Assembly (NCBI RefSeq): GCF_030815865.1
Contig: NZ_JAUSXI010000001.1
Span: 2,108,001-2,172,000 of the forward strand
Direction of reading: 5' to 3'
From: Arthrobacter globiformis
GTDB taxonomy: Bacteria; Actinomycetota; Actinomycetes; Actinomycetales; Micrococcaceae
Length of the DNA: 64,000 bases
Under the pieces are notes generated by a model, which was given only the letters and a program-made list of their open reading frames with translations, had not been told where the DNA came from and ran no database searches. The position numbers and the translations under genes were made by a program. Positions 30,011-39,406 of this stretch are shown here, piece by piece (the first letter of the stretch is position 1; each line of letters begins with the position of its first letter).

Positions 30011-30568
30011 GTGTACTGTCCGTTTTGCCGCAACCCTGATTCACGCGTGGTGGACAGCCGGATGGCCGACGACGGTTCAGCCATCCGCCGCCGCCGGCAG
30101 TGCCCCGAGTGCGGGCGCCGCTTCACCACGGTGGAAACCACCAGCCTGTCCGTGATCAAACGCTCCGGCGTGGGCGAGCCCTTCAGCCGCAGCAAGGTCA
30201 TCAACGGTGTCCGCAAGGCCTGCCAGGGCCGGCCCGTCAGTGAGGACGACCTCGCGATGCTGGCCCAGGAAGTCGAGGAGAACATCCGTGCCTCCGGGGC
30301 GGCGGAAATCGACGCCCACGAGGTTGGGCTGATCATCCTCGGGCCGCTGCAGAAGCTGGACAAGGTGGCCTACCTCCGTTTCGCCAGCGTTTATCAGGCC
30401 TTTGAATCACTTGAGGATTTCGAAGCCGCCATTGCGCTGCTCCGGCACGAGTCCGACGTAGAGGCCAACGAGGCGGCAACCGGCAGGGCTGAAGGCAAGG
30501 GCTCCGAAGGCAAGAGCCCCGAAGACAAGGGCTCCGAGGCCAAAAACACCGCGAAGAGCACGCTCTAA
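30011..30568 (+). CDS. nrdR: Ribonucleotide reductase regulator NrdR
   Basis: Nucleotide-sensing repressor of ribonucleotide reductase genes. 185 residues: a zinc ribbon with C3, C6, C31 and C34 (MYCPFC...CPECG), then an ATP-cone domain (about 49-139, [20 protein letters not shown]) and a tail. The tail (about 150-185) is a low-complexity Lys/Glu/Gly/Ser run with repeats of the GKGSEGKS type that is absent from most NrdR proteins, which stop near 150-160. GTG start at 30011 after GGAAGGG. Palindromes matching the NrdR box lie about 105-140 bp upstream, so autoregulation is likely. Confidence 0.95.
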   Translation: MYCPFCRNPDSRVVDSRMADDGSAIRRRRQCPECGRRFTTVETTSLSVIKRSGVGEPFSRSKVINGVRKACQGRPVSEDDLAMLAQEVEENIRASGAAEIDAHEVGLIILGPLQKLDKVAYLRFASVYQAFESLEDFEAAIALLRHESDVEANEAATGRAEGKGSEGKSPEDKGSEAKNTAKSTL

Positions 30569-30573
30569 AGTCT

Positions 30574-30613
30574 CCGGTGGCGGCAGCGGAGGGGAAGCCG
30601 CCGCCGCCACCGG
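30574..30613 (+). terminator. Stem-loop after nrdR
   Basis: CCGGTGGCGGC (30574-30584) pairs with GCCGCCACCGG (30603-30613), beginning six bases after the nrdR stop. Confidence 0.6.
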
Positions 30614-30657
30614 CTCCAGTCAAAAACGCCTGCTGTACACAACACCTGCTTTTCACA

Positions 30658-30700
30658 AACACCAATGGCGGCAGACCTGATGTCTGCCGCCATTGGTGTT
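30658..30700. terminator. 19-bp perfect hairpin between convergent nrdR and ppgK
   Basis: Arms 30658-30676 and 30682-30700 are perfect complements with a 5-nt loop. It sits between two converging genes and probably terminates both. Confidence 0.75.
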
Positions 30701-30751
30701 ATTCCAAGCAGCGCATTTCCGCGGGCCGCGCTGACCGCTGCCCGGCCGGGC

Positions 30752-31555
30752 CTACTTCGCCAGTTCGTGCTTGACGGCGATCTCCAGGGCAGCGCCCACG
30801 ATGCCGGCCTCGTTCTTTAGCTCGGCGGGAACGATCGGAGTGCGCAGCTTCATGCGGGGCAGGTACTCGTCGGCCCGCTTGGAGATGCCGCCGCCGACGA
30901 TGAAGAGCTCGGGGGAGAACAGGAACTCGACGTGGGAGAAGTAACGCTGCAGCAGCACGCTGTACTCCTCCCAGCTGAGGCCGTCTCTTTCACGGGCCAC
31001 CGCGGACGCCTTGCTTTCAGCGTCGAAGCCGTCGATCTCGAGGTGGCCGAGTTCGGCGTTGGGCACCAGGTGGCCGTTGAAGATGAACGCGGACCCGATG
31101 CCGGTGCCGAGGGTGATGACCAATACGGTGCCGCCGATTCCGGCGCCCGCACCGTACCGGGCTTCGGCCAGGCCGGCCGCGTCGGCGTCGTTGATGACCT
31201 CCACGGGGCGGCCCAGCCGGGCCGTGAGCAGTGCATCAATGTCCGTGTTAAGCCAGCTCTTGTCCACGTTGGCGGCAGAGTGGACCACGCCGTGCTGGAT
31301 GATGCCGGGGAACGTCACGCCGATGGGGCTGTCGGCCTCGGGTGCGTCGGGGCGTGCCGAGAGCTCCTCGACGACCTTGGCCACCACCTCGACGACCGCT
31401 TCCGGCGTTGCCGGCTGCGGCGTCGCCAGGCGGAAGCGATCGCCGATCAGTTTGCCCTTCTTCAGGTCGACGATGCCGCCCTTGATTCCGGTTCCGCCGA
31501 TGTCTATGCCGATCAGCGGGGCGTTCTTGCGGGTCTTTTCGTCCTTCTTGGCCAA
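30752..31555 (-). CDS. ppgK: Polyphosphate glucokinase
   Basis: Phosphorylates glucose using polyphosphate (and usually ATP); characteristic of actinobacteria. ROK-like fold: phosphate loop GIDIGGTGIKGGIVD, NDADAAGLAEARYGAG, ITLGTGIGSAFIFNG and NAELGHLEIDG. The start is taken as the TTG at 31555, giving MAKKDEKTRKN and 267 residues; another TTG at 31597 would add 14 residues (PSPSPYPATNGIPL) and cannot be excluded. The motif order matches known PpgK proteins. Confidence 0.92.
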   Translation of the reverse strand: MAKKDEKTRKNAPLIGIDIGGTGIKGGIVDLKKGKLIGDRFRLATPQPATPEAVVEVVAKVVEELSARPDAPEADSPIGVTFPGIIQHGVVHSAANVDKSWLNTDIDALLTARLGRPVEVINDADAAGLAEARYGAGAGIGGTVLVITLGTGIGSAFIFNGHLVPNAELGHLEIDGFDAESKASAVARERDGLSWEEYSVLLQRYFSHVEFLFSPELFIVGGGISKRADEYLPRMKLRTPIVPAELKNEAGIVGAALEIAVKHELAK

Positions 31556-31635
31556 TGGGATTCCGTTCGTGGCAGGGTAGGGGCTCGGGCTGGGCAAGGG
31601 TGACTTGCCGGGATGACGCGGGCGGCTGCCTGGCG

Positions 31636-32514
31636 TCAGGGAAGGGTGAGGATTTCGGCACCGGATTCGGTGACGAGGAGTGTGTGTTCAAACTGCGCGG
31701 TGCGCTTGTGGTCCTTGGTGACCACGGTCCAGTCGTCGGCCCACATGTCCCACTCGATGGTGCCGAGGGTCAGCATTGGCTCGATAGTGAACACCATGCC
31801 GGGCTCGATCACGGTGTTGTAGGCGGGCGCGGCATCGTAGTGCGGAATGATCAGCCCGGTGTGGAAGGCTTCGCCAACACCGTGTCCGGTGAAGTCGCGG
31901 ACCACGCCATAACCGAAGCGCCTGGCGTAGGACTCGATGGCCCGGCCAATCACGTTGATCTCGCGTCCCGGGGCAACGGCCTTAATGGCGCGGTTGAGGG
32001 ACTCCTTGGTGCGCTCAACCAGCAGCCGCGACTCCTCGTCCACCTCTCCCACGAGGAACGTGTGGTTCGTGTCACCGTGGACCCCGCCGATGAAAGCGGT
32101 GATGTCGATGTTGATGATGTCGCCGTCCTGCGCCACCGTGCTGTCCGGGATGCCGTGGCAGATGACCTCATTCAGCGACGAGCACAGGGACTTGGGGAAG
32201 CCGCGGTACCCGAGCGTGGACGGGTAGGCGTTGTGGTCCAGCAGGAACTCGTGGCCGATGCGGTCCAGCTCGTCGGTAGTGATGCCGGGCCGGATGTGCT
32301 TGCCCACCTCCACGATGGCCTGGGCGGCGATCCTGCTGGCCACCCGGATCTTCTCGATGGTTTCCGGTGACTTGACCTCTGATCCGGTAAATTTGGCCGG
32401 ACCTGGCTTGCCGACATACTCCGGCCGCGCGATCGACGCGGGAACGGCCCGCTGCGGGCTGATGGTTCCCGGGGTAAGCGTGCCGGTGGGTGCGGTCGAG
32501 GCTAAGGAAGGCAT
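31636..32514 (-). CDS. map: Type I methionine aminopeptidase
   Basis: Removes the initiator methionine from nascent proteins. 292 residues from the ATG at 32514; an in-frame upstream start (32547) is not preferred. An N-terminal extension of about 40 residues includes [17 protein letters not shown], as in the extended actinobacterial MetAP1c. Metal ligands are in [33 protein letters not shown] and VFTIEPML, and the final Glu lies near the C-terminus ([12 protein letters not shown]). It is probably leaderless, with a -10 box six bases upstream. Confidence 0.95.
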   Translation of the reverse strand: MPSLASTAPTGTLTPGTISPQRAVPASIARPEYVGKPGPAKFTGSEVKSPETIEKIRVASRIAAQAIVEVGKHIRPGITTDELDRIGHEFLLDHNAYPSTLGYRGFPKSLCSSLNEVICHGIPDSTVAQDGDIINIDITAFIGGVHGDTNHTFLVGEVDEESRLLVERTKESLNRAIKAVAPGREINVIGRAIESYARRFGYGVVRDFTGHGVGEAFHTGLIIPHYDAAPAYNTVIEPGMVFTIEPMLTLGTIEWDMWADDWTVVTKDHKRTAQFEHTLLVTESGAEILTLP

Positions 32515-32520
32515 AGATTG

Positions 32521-32526
32521 ATCATA
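32521..32526 (-). promoter_or_regulatory. -10 box of map, probably leaderless
   Basis: On the minus strand TATGAT is followed by six bases (CAATCT) and the ATG at 32514. Confidence 0.65.
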
Positions 32527-32639
32527 TAAGGCAGCACAGAACGCCATGTAAATTAATGCGCCCGACGGCTTCCGTTGCGGGTTACGTTACGTGGGCCACG
32601 GCGGCAGTGTGCTGTTAACCCGGAAAGCGAGGAACACCG

Positions 32640-32804
32640 ATGCCCGAGTACTGGTACAACGTCAAGACCCACATGGTGGAGGAAGACGCGATGTCGGACT
32701 GGACCCAGCTGATCGGTCCCTACAAGACCCGGGAAGAGGCGGAACACGCCCTCGAGAAGGTCAAGGCGCGCAACGAAACCTGGGAAAAGGGCGACGACGA
32801 CTGA
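32640..32804 (+). CDS. 54-residue SPOR-like small protein
   Basis: A short gene with ATG at 32640, a GAGG ribosome-binding site six bases upstream, and TGA at 32802-32804. The product begins MPEYWYNVKTHMVEEDAMSD and contains GPYKTREEAEHALEKVKARN, which looks like the second half of a SPOR repeat (peptidoglycan-binding in other proteins). No signal peptide or membrane span is visible, so extracellular SPOR function is doubtful. It lies between map (divergent) and panB (convergent). Confidence 0.75.
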   Translation: MPEYWYNVKTHMVEEDAMSDWTQLIGPYKTREEAEHALEKVKARNETWEKGDDD

Positions 32805-32824
32805 TTCAGCCGGCGCCAAGCCCC

Positions 32825-33730
32825 CTAGAACGAATGTTCCGGTCCGGGGAACTGTCCCGACCGGACATCCTCGCCATAGGCCTTGGCCGCGTCGCTCAGG
32901 GCGGTCCGGAGGTCCGCGTACTGCTTGACGAACTTGGCCATCCTGCCGCCGCGGAGCCCGGCCATGTCTTGCCAGACCAGAACCTGCCCCGTGGTGACAT
33001 TGCCTGCGCCGATGCCGATGGTGGGCACTGAAATGGCAGCGTCCACAGCCTTTGCCGTCTCCGCGGGAACCATTTCCATGAGCACACTGAAAGCACCGGC
33101 GTCGGTCAGCGCCGCAGCGTCCTCAACAAGCCGCGCGGCGTCGTCGCCCCGGCCCTGCACACGGTAGCCGCCCAGGGAATGCTCACTCTGGGGCGTGAAG
33201 CCGATGTGCGCCATGACCGGAATGCCAGCCTGGACCATGGCCCTGACGGTTTCGGTGTAGAACTTGCCGCCCTCGATCTTCACCGCGTGCGCCAGGCCCT
33301 CCTTAAGGAACCGCACGCCGGTGGCCACAGCCTGCTGCGGCGAGACCTCGTAGCTGCCAAAGGGGAGATCCGCCACCACCAGGGCGCGCTTTGCTGAGCG
33401 CGCGACCGCGCGGCACAGCGGCAGCAGTTCATCGACGGTGACGGGAAGGCTGGTTTCGTTGCCAAAGACATTGTTGGACGCGGAGTCGCCCACCAGCAGG
33501 ACCTCGATGCCGGCCTGGTCGAAGATCTCTGCCGTGTACTGGTCATACGCCGTGAGCATGGCGAAGTGTTCGCCGCTGGTCTTGGCCTGCTGCAGGTGGT
33601 GCGTGCGGATCCTGGAGAGCGGCTTCCGTGCGGATTCCGACGGCGGCGCCGCGGCTGCCGCGGGGCCGTTCCCGTAAGGTGCAGGTACTTCAGCGGACGT
33701 GCTTGGATCGGGACTGGTGCTTGAGGCCAT
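32825..33730 (-). CDS. panB: 3-methyl-2-oxobutanoate hydroxymethyltransferase
   Basis: First step of pantothenate synthesis, making ketopantoate from 2-oxoisovalerate and methylene-tetrahydrofolate. 301 residues: an Ala/Pro-rich N-terminal extension of about 40, then the barrel with [31 protein letters not shown] (metal-binding Asp), [25 protein letters not shown] and PTIGIGAGN. The other pan genes are not in the window. The ATG at 33730 is six bases after a TACGCT box, so it is likely leaderless. Confidence 0.94.
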   Translation of the reverse strand: MASSTSPDPSTSAEVPAPYGNGPAAAAAPPSESARKPLSRIRTHHLQQAKTSGEHFAMLTAYDQYTAEIFDQAGIEVLLVGDSASNNVFGNETSLPVTVDELLPLCRAVARSAKRALVVADLPFGSYEVSPQQAVATGVRFLKEGLAHAVKIEGGKFYTETVRAMVQAGIPVMAHIGFTPQSEHSLGGYRVQGRGDDAARLVEDAAALTDAGAFSVLMEMVPAETAKAVDAAISVPTIGIGAGNVTTGQVLVWQDMAGLRGGRMAKFVKQYADLRTALSDAAKAYGEDVRSGQFPGPEHSF

Positions 33731-33736
33731 GGCTAG

Positions 33737-33742
33737 AGCGTA
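33737..33742 (-). promoter_or_regulatory. -10 box of panB, probably leaderless
   Basis: On the minus strand TACGCT, six bases, then the ATG at 33730. No purine-rich ribosome-binding site is present. Confidence 0.5.
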
Positions 33743-33972
33743 GTCCGGGACCCGCCGTGCTAGCCACCAGCTGGCGGGGGACCTCTGGTGATTCGCGTCA
33801 TAACCGGTTGCCTGGGCGGGCCGCCCGGTCCCGGGTTGAGTGTTAACGCTGTGTTACGCGCTCCAGCCCCGCCAGCATCACGCGTAAATGCTTAGTAAAG
33901 TGTTTCGTGAGCTGCCGCTGCTCCGTCGTGGACGGACCGGGGGCATGAACGTAGACCGGAGAAGAGGCCTTC

Positions 33973-35313
33973 ATGGACCGCCAGCAAGAGTTTGTCCTGC
34001 GCACGATCGAAGAGCGCGACGTACGCTTTGTGCGCCTGTGGTTCACCGACGTCGTGGGCTCGCTCAAGTCAGTGGCCCTGGCTCCTGCCGAGGTCGAAGG
34101 CGCCTTCGAAGAGGGTCTGGGCTTTGACGGCTCGGCCATCGAGGGCCTTGCCCGCGTTTTCGAGTCGGACATGCTGGCCCAGCCGGACCCGTCCACCTTC
34201 CAGATCCTGCCGTGGCGCGGCGAGACCGAGCAGACGTCCCGCATGTTCTGCGACATCCTTACACCCGACGGCGAGCCCTCGGCAGCGGATCCGCGCAACG
34301 TCCTCAAGCGCACCCTGGCCAAGGCAGCCGACATGGGGTTCACGTGCTACACGCACCCCGAGATCGAGTTCTACCTGCTCAAGTCGCAGGAACCCGGCCC
34401 CGACGGTTCGCCCATTCCGGTCGACGAGGGCGGCTACTTTGACCACGTCCCGGGCGGCGTGGCCCAGGACTTCCGCCGCACCGCAGTGACCATGCTGGAA
34501 TCGGTGGGCATCTCCGTGGAGTTCAGCCACCACGAGGCCGGCCCGGGCCAGAACGAAATCGACCTGCGCTACGCGGACGCCCTGCAGACGGCGGACAACA
34601 TCATGACGTTCCGGACTGTCATCAAGGAGGTGGCGCTGCAGCAGGGCACGTACGCCACCTTCATGCCCAAGCCCTTCACGGCCCACCCGGGTTCGGGCAT
34701 GCACACGCACTTCTCGCTCTTCGAAGGTGACACCAACGCCTTCTTTGAGGCAGGGGCGGAATTCCAGCTCTCCAAGACGGCGCGCCAGTTCATTGCCGGC
34801 ATCCTCAAGCACGCCCCTGAATTCACCGCGGTCACCAACCAGTTCGTCAACTCCTACAAGCGCCTCTGGGGCGGGGGAGAGGCGCCCAGCTACCTGAGCT
34901 GGGGGCACAACAACCGCTCCGCCCTGGTCCGCGTCCCGCTGTACAAGCCGGGCAAGGGACAGTCGGCCCGGATCGAATACCGCGGCATCGACTCGGCTGC
35001 CAACCCCTACCTTGCCTACGCCGTGCTCCTGGGCGCCGGGCTGAAGGGCATCGAGGAAGGCTACGAACTGCCCGCCGCGGCGGAGGACGACATCTGGTCG
35101 CTGAGCTCCGCGGAGCGCCGGGCGATGGGCCACGACCCCCTTCCCGCCAGCCTGCACGACGCCATCCGTGCCATGGAGGACTCGGAACTGATGCCTCAGA
35201 TCCTGGGCGAGCAGGTCTTCGAGCACTTCCTGCGCAACAAGCGGGCCGAGTGGCAGGACTACCGCCTGCAGGTGACCCCCTATGAGCTGCAGCGCAACCT
35301 CGCCATCCTTTAG
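33973..35313 (+). CDS. glnA2: Type I glutamine synthetase, GlnA2-like
   Basis: ATP-dependent glutamine synthetase homologue, 446 residues, the same length as mycobacterial GlnA2. Catalytic motifs: GFDGSAIEG, EIEFYL, GPGQNEIDLRYADALQTADN, FMPKPFTAHPGSGMHTHFSL and NRSALVRVP. The loop that carries the adenylylation tyrosine in GlnA1 here reads AAAEDDIWSLS and has no tyrosine, so GlnE should not modify this enzyme. Start ATG with a GAGAAGAGG purine stretch upstream. glnE follows nine bases after the stop, probably in the same transcript. Confidence 0.92.
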   Translation: MDRQQEFVLRTIEERDVRFVRLWFTDVVGSLKSVALAPAEVEGAFEEGLGFDGSAIEGLARVFESDMLAQPDPSTFQILPWRGETEQTSRMFCDILTPDGEPSAADPRNVLKRTLAKAADMGFTCYTHPEIEFYLLKSQEPGPDGSPIPVDEGGYFDHVPGGVAQDFRRTAVTMLESVGISVEFSHHEAGPGQNEIDLRYADALQTADNIMTFRTVIKEVALQQGTYATFMPKPFTAHPGSGMHTHFSLFEGDTNAFFEAGAEFQLSKTARQFIAGILKHAPEFTAVTNQFVNSYKRLWGGGEAPSYLSWGHNNRSALVRVPLYKPGKGQSARIEYRGIDSAANPYLAYAVLLGAGLKGIEEGYELPAAAEDDIWSLSSAERRAMGHDPLPASLHDAIRAMEDSELMPQILGEQVFEHFLRNKRAEWQDYRLQVTPYELQRNLAIL

Positions 35314-35322
35314 GCGGCTGCG

Positions 35323-38300
35323 GTGAGCTTGGCCCGCCGGCTCATTACCGCCGGCTTCAGCGACCTCGAGAAGGGCGAACGGTTCCTTGCCGCCCCCGAA
35401 CTGGAGGGCATTGACCAGGACATCCTGTTTGCCGGCCTGCAGCTGGCGGCGAACCCGGATGCCGCGCTGCAGTCCCTGGTCCGGCTGATCGAGAAGCACC
35501 CGGACCTGCGGAAGCTGGCAGCGGCGGACACCGAGGTGAGCGAACCGCTCTACCGGGTCCTGGGTGCCAGCGAGGCACTGGGTGAATTCCTCATCCGGCA
35601 CCCGGAGCACCTCGACGCCTTCAACGTGACCGCGAGCCCGGAACCCCTCCCGGCCGATCCCGCTGAGCTGCGTGCCCAGCTACTCAGGTCGGTGCGCGCG
35701 GACCCCACCGCGGCCCGGCCAGTGGCGGGCATTTCCGGCCCCGAAGCGTACGAGGCGCTCCGCACCGCTTACCGGCGGGGCGTGGTGGACCTCGCCGTCA
35801 AGGACCTCTGCGCTGCGGACCCGCTGGACTTCATGCCCGCCGTCGGCGCGGAACTCGCGGACCTGGCCGGGGCGGCCATCGAGGCCGCCCTTGCGGTCTC
35901 CCGCACCGAAGCAGCCGGGAAGTTCGACGCCGGGGAGGTCGCGGACGTCGCACTGTCAGTGATCGGGATGGGCAAGTGCGGAGCCCGGGAACTGAATTAC
36001 ATCTCCGACGTCGATGTCATCTACGTGGTGGAGTCAGGCGAGTTGGACGACGCCCGGGCCACCACCATCGGCACGGCGCTGGCGTCCGGCATCTCGCGCG
36101 CCATTTCCTCCCCGGCCCGCGAACCCGGGCTGTGGGAAGTTGACGCCAACCTCCGTCCGGAGGGAAAGTCCGGCCCGCTGGTCCGGACACTGGCTTCACA
36201 CCAGACCTACTACGCCCGCTGGGCGGAGAGCTGGGAGTTCCAGGCGCTCCTCAAAGCGCGGACCATCGCGGGCGACGCAGAGCTGGGCGCCCGTTACGAG
36301 GAGGCCGTATCGCCACTCGTGTGGACCTCGGCGAACCGCGACGGATTCGTTGAGTCGGTGCAGGCCATGCGCCGCCGGGTGACTGAACACATCCCGCCTG
36401 CCGAGGAACAGCGGCAGATCAAGCTCGGGCGGGGCGGGCTGCGCGACGTCGAATTCACCGTCCAGCTCCTACAGCTCGTACACGGCAAGTCGGACGAATC
36501 CCTCCGGCGCCGCGACACGACGTCGGCCATCGCCGCGCTGTCGACCGGGGGCTACATCGGCCGGGCAGACGCAGCCGCCTTCGACCACGCCTACCGGTAC
36601 CTGCGCCTGCTCGAACACCGCATCCAGCTGTTCCAGCTGCGCCGCACGCACCTCATGCCGGTCAAAGAGGAGCCCCTCCGCACGCTGGCCAAGGCGGTGC
36701 TGGGGCCCTTCTCCACGGACCGGCCGCACCCTGACGCCCTGCTGGCCGCGTGGCAGCGGACAAAACGCTCGGTCCGCGAACTCCACGACCGGATCTTCTA
36801 CCGCCCGCTCCTGAACACGGCCGCCAAGCTGAGCAGCGAGGATGCGCGCCTGACGCCGGAAGCGGCGCAGGGCAGGCTCGCGGCGCTCGGTTACCGGGAC
36901 CCGCAGGGTGCACTCCGCCACATCGAGGCACTGACGGCCGGGGTCAGCCGGCGGGCCTCACTGCAGCGGCAGCTGTTGCCCATCCTCCTGGGCTGGCTGG
37001 CCGAGGGCGTGGACCCCGACGCCGGGCTGCTCGCCTTCCGCAGGATCAGCGAGTCCCTCGGCACCACGCACTGGTACCTCGGCATGCTCCGCGATTCGGC
37101 CGCGGCGGCCGAGCGGCTGTGCCACATGCTGTCCAACTCCCGCCTCATCGCCGACCTCCTCGAAGTGTCGCCGGAATCGGTGTCCTGGCTGGGGTCGGAC
37201 AAGGAACTGGCGCCCCTCAGCTTTGAGGCGCAGTGGCAGGAGATCACCTCCAAGATGTCCCGGCACGCGGACCCGGAAAGCGCCATGCGCCTCATCCGGC
37301 TCATCCGCCGGCGTGAAATCCTGAGGATCGCCATCGCGGACAGCGCCGGCCTGCTCGGCCAGGACCAGGTGGGGGAGGCGCTGGCGGAGACGGACCGGGC
37401 TGCCATCCTCGGCGCCCTGCGGGTGGCGGAAAACATTGTGTCTGCCGCCGGTCCGCTGAAGACATCGGTCCTGGTGGTGGCCATGGGCCGGCAGGGCGGG
37501 CTGGAAATCGGCTACGGGTCCGACGCTGACGTCCTGTACGTCCACCGGGCGCTGCCCGGAGCCTCGGACGATGAAGCCCAGCGGCAGGCCGCGAAGATCG
37601 TGGGCCATCTTTCCAGCCTTCTGACGCAGCCCCTCAAACCGGCGATCATGGCCGAGCGGGTCCTCGCCGTCGACGCCGATCTTCGTCCCGAGGGCAAGAA
37701 CGGGGCCATGGTGCGGTCCCTGGAGTCCTACGGCGAGTACTACCGCCGCTGGTCGCTCATCTGGGAGGCGCAGGCACTGCTCCGTGCCCGGCCGATCGCA
37801 GGTGACGACGGGCTCGCGGCGGACTTCGTGAAGCTGGTCGATCCCATCCGCTACCCGGCCGCCATCTCCGACGCGGACGTCCGGGAAATACGCCGCATCA
37901 AGGCGCGGGTGGAATCAGAACGGTTGCCCCGCGGTGCCGATCCTGCCAGGCACCTCAAGCTGGGACGCGGCGGCCTTAGCGACGTGGAATGGCTCGTGCA
38001 GCTGCTGCAGCTCCAGCACGCCGGAAACCATCCCGAACTGCGCACCACGTCCACACTGAAAGCTCTGCAGGCGGCGGCCTCGCTGGGGCTGCTGGAGGAG
38101 GAGGACGCACGCCTGCTGGCCGAGGCCTGGCGGCTGGCCAGCCGGATCCGTTCGGCGAACGTGATCTGGACGGGCCGCGCCTCGGACCTGCTGCCCTCGT
38201 CCCGGCGCGACCTGGAGGCCGTGGCCAGGTGGTGCAGCTACGAGGAAGGGATGGCCGCGGCGTTCGAGGAGGACTACCTGCGGGTGAGCAGGCGGGCCCG

Positions 38301-38334
38301 TGCAGTGTTCGAGAAAGTCTTCTACGGCCACTGA
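35323..38334 (+). CDS. glnE: Glutamine synthetase adenylyltransferase/deadenylylase
   Basis: Bifunctional enzyme that adds or removes AMP on a tyrosine of glutamine synthetase in response to nitrogen status. 1003 residues with two homologous nucleotidyltransferase halves: the first has SDVDVIYV (D229, D231), the second SDADVLYV (D734, D736); each is followed by a helical domain (RHLKLGRGGLSDVEW in the second). GTG start nine bases after glnA2. Its substrate is likely the GlnA1 encoded at 40158-41582, which has the target-type tyrosine. Confidence 0.95.
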   Translation: MSLARRLITAGFSDLEKGERFLAAPELEGIDQDILFAGLQLAANPDAALQSLVRLIEKHPDLRKLAAADTEVSEPLYRVLGASEALGEFLIRHPEHLDAFNVTASPEPLPADPAELRAQLLRSVRADPTAARPVAGISGPEAYEALRTAYRRGVVDLAVKDLCAADPLDFMPAVGAELADLAGAAIEAALAVSRTEAAGKFDAGEVADVALSVIGMGKCGARELNYISDVDVIYVVESGELDDARATTIGTALASGISRAISSPAREPGLWEVDANLRPEGKSGPLVRTLASHQTYYARWAESWEFQALLKARTIAGDAELGARYEEAVSPLVWTSANRDGFVESVQAMRRRVTEHIPPAEEQRQIKLGRGGLRDVEFTVQLLQLVHGKSDESLRRRDTTSAIAALSTGGYIGRADAAAFDHAYRYLRLLEHRIQLFQLRRTHLMPVKEEPLRTLAKAVLGPFSTDRPHPDALLAAWQRTKRSVRELHDRIFYRPLLNTAAKLSSEDARLTPEAAQGRLAALGYRDPQGALRHIEALTAGVSRRASLQRQLLPILLGWLAEGVDPDAGLLAFRRISESLGTTHWYLGMLRDSAAAAERLCHMLSNSRLIADLLEVSPESVSWLGSDKELAPLSFEAQWQEITSKMSRHADPESAMRLIRLIRRREILRIAIADSAGLLGQDQVGEALAETDRAAILGALRVAENIVSAAGPLKTSVLVVAMGRQGGLEIGYGSDADVLYVHRALPGASDDEAQRQAAKIVGHLSSLLTQPLKPAIMAERVLAVDADLRPEGKNGAMVRSLESYGEYYRRWSLIWEAQALLRARPIAGDDGLAADFVKLVDPIRYPAAISDADVREIRRIKARVESERLPRGADPARHLKLGRGGLSDVEWLVQLLQLQHAGNHPELRTTSTLKALQAAASLGLLEEEDARLLAEAWRLASRIRSANVIWTGRASDLLPSSRRDLEAVARWCSYEEGMAAAFEEDYLRVSRRARAVFEKVFYGH

Positions 38335-38342
38335 ACCGGTGC

Positions 38343-38348
38343 TAGGTT
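38343..38348 (+). promoter_or_regulatory. -10 box of VOC gene, probably leaderless
   Basis: TAGGTT, seven bases, then the ATG at 38356; it begins eight bases after the glnE stop. Confidence 0.45.
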
Positions 38349-38355
38349 TGGGCGC

Positions 38356-38781
38356 ATGGCTACCCAAATCTTCATGAACCTGCCCGTCAGGGACCTCGAC
38401 AGATCCGTGCAGTTCTTCACTGCGCTGGGCTTTAAGTTCAATCAGGACTACACGGACGAGAACGCCACCTGCATGGTGATCAACGACGACGCCTTCGTCA
38501 TGCTCCTCGTCGAGAAGTTCTTTAAGACGTTCACCGCCAAAGAGATCGTGGACGCAACCTCGGCCACCGAGGCCATCATGGCCTTCTCGGTGGACAGCCG
38601 GGAAGAAGTGGACCAGATGGTGGGCACGGCCTTGGCTGCCGGTGGATCCGAATCGCAGCCGGTGCAGGATTACGGTTTCATGTACAGCCACAGCTTCCAG
38701 GATCCGGACGGACACCTGTGGGAGGTCATGTGGATGGATCCGGCGGGTCCGCCCGCCGACGGGGCGGCTCCCGCTTCCTGA
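38356..38781 (+). CDS. VOC (glyoxalase/bleomycin resistance) family protein
   Basis: 141 residues with the beta-alpha-beta-beta-beta vicinal-oxygen-chelate fold: MATQIFMNLPVRDLDRSVQFFTALGF at the start and FQDPDGHLWEVMWMDP at the end, containing the conserved Glu ligand. Substrate is unknown; many such proteins are annotated only as VOC domain proteins. It is followed after six bases by a GNAT gene, suggesting co-transcription. Confidence 0.85.
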   Translation: MATQIFMNLPVRDLDRSVQFFTALGFKFNQDYTDENATCMVINDDAFVMLLVEKFFKTFTAKEIVDATSATEAIMAFSVDSREEVDQMVGTALAAGGSESQPVQDYGFMYSHSFQDPDGHLWEVMWMDPAGPPADGAAPAS

Positions 38782-38787
38782 CGGATC

Positions 38788-39303
38788 ATGAGGCCGGACG
38801 TATGGCTCATTCCGTTGCGGGATCTGGATGCCGATGCCCGGGCCATCCAACTGGGTGCGGTGGCGGAACTGGAACTCGCCCCGGGCCAGCAGGAGTTTGT
38901 GGGCGACCCCCTGCGCATGATGCTGGCAGGGCTCGAGGATGGCTCCCGCAGGCCCTATGTCATCGAAGCGGGCGGCAGGGCTGCAGGGGTGCTGACGCTG
39001 CAGTCGGGGGCAGCCGGGCTGGCCGGCTGGCCCGACGACGACTCCGCCTGGCTGCTTCGCGGGTTCCTGATCGACTGGCGGCGGCAGGGCCAAGGCCTGG
39101 GACAGGCGGCAGCCTGTGCGGCAGTGGCGGCGGCCGCCAGACTGACGGCCAGGCTGGGAGGCGGCCAGGCCGGCGTCGTGCTTTCAGTCAACGAGCGCAA
39201 CCCCGCCGGGCAGGGAGCATACCTGAAGGCGGGTTTTGCAGACAAAGGCATCTATCTGGGCGGCGAGGCCGGTCCGCAGCGGACTATGTACGCCGCCTTC
39301 TGA
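38788..39303 (+). CDS. GNAT family N-acetyltransferase
   Basis: 171 residues. The central and C-terminal parts have the acetyl-CoA-binding layout: a beta strand (AWLLRGFLIDWRRQGQGLGQ) with the R/Q-x-x-G-x-G/A motif as RRQGQGLG, then helices and NPAGQGAYLKAGFADKGIY. Substrate unknown. It starts six bases after the VOC gene. Confidence 0.82.
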   Translation: MRPDVWLIPLRDLDADARAIQLGAVAELELAPGQQEFVGDPLRMMLAGLEDGSRRPYVIEAGGRAAGVLTLQSGAAGLAGWPDDDSAWLLRGFLIDWRRQGQGLGQAAACAAVAAAARLTARLGGGQAGVVLSVNERNPAGQGAYLKAGFADKGIYLGGEAGPQRTMYAAF

Positions 39304-39406
39304 GCGCCGATCCCGGCCGAAAACACCGCCAGACCGTTGCGCCGGCACGGGTGCGTGCCTACGCTGTGTCTTGGCAGTGCACTTCAAACCTTGTTGGGGG
39401 GAAGGC

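Noticed and set aside
33731-33972. GlnR site before glnA2
   Set aside because: No GTnAC-N6-GAAAC match on either strand; only unpaired half-site-like words such as GTTAC and GAAAC.
34069-35610. 513-codon open frame antisense to glnA2
   Set aside because: Complementary to conserved glnA2 codons; no recognisable domain.
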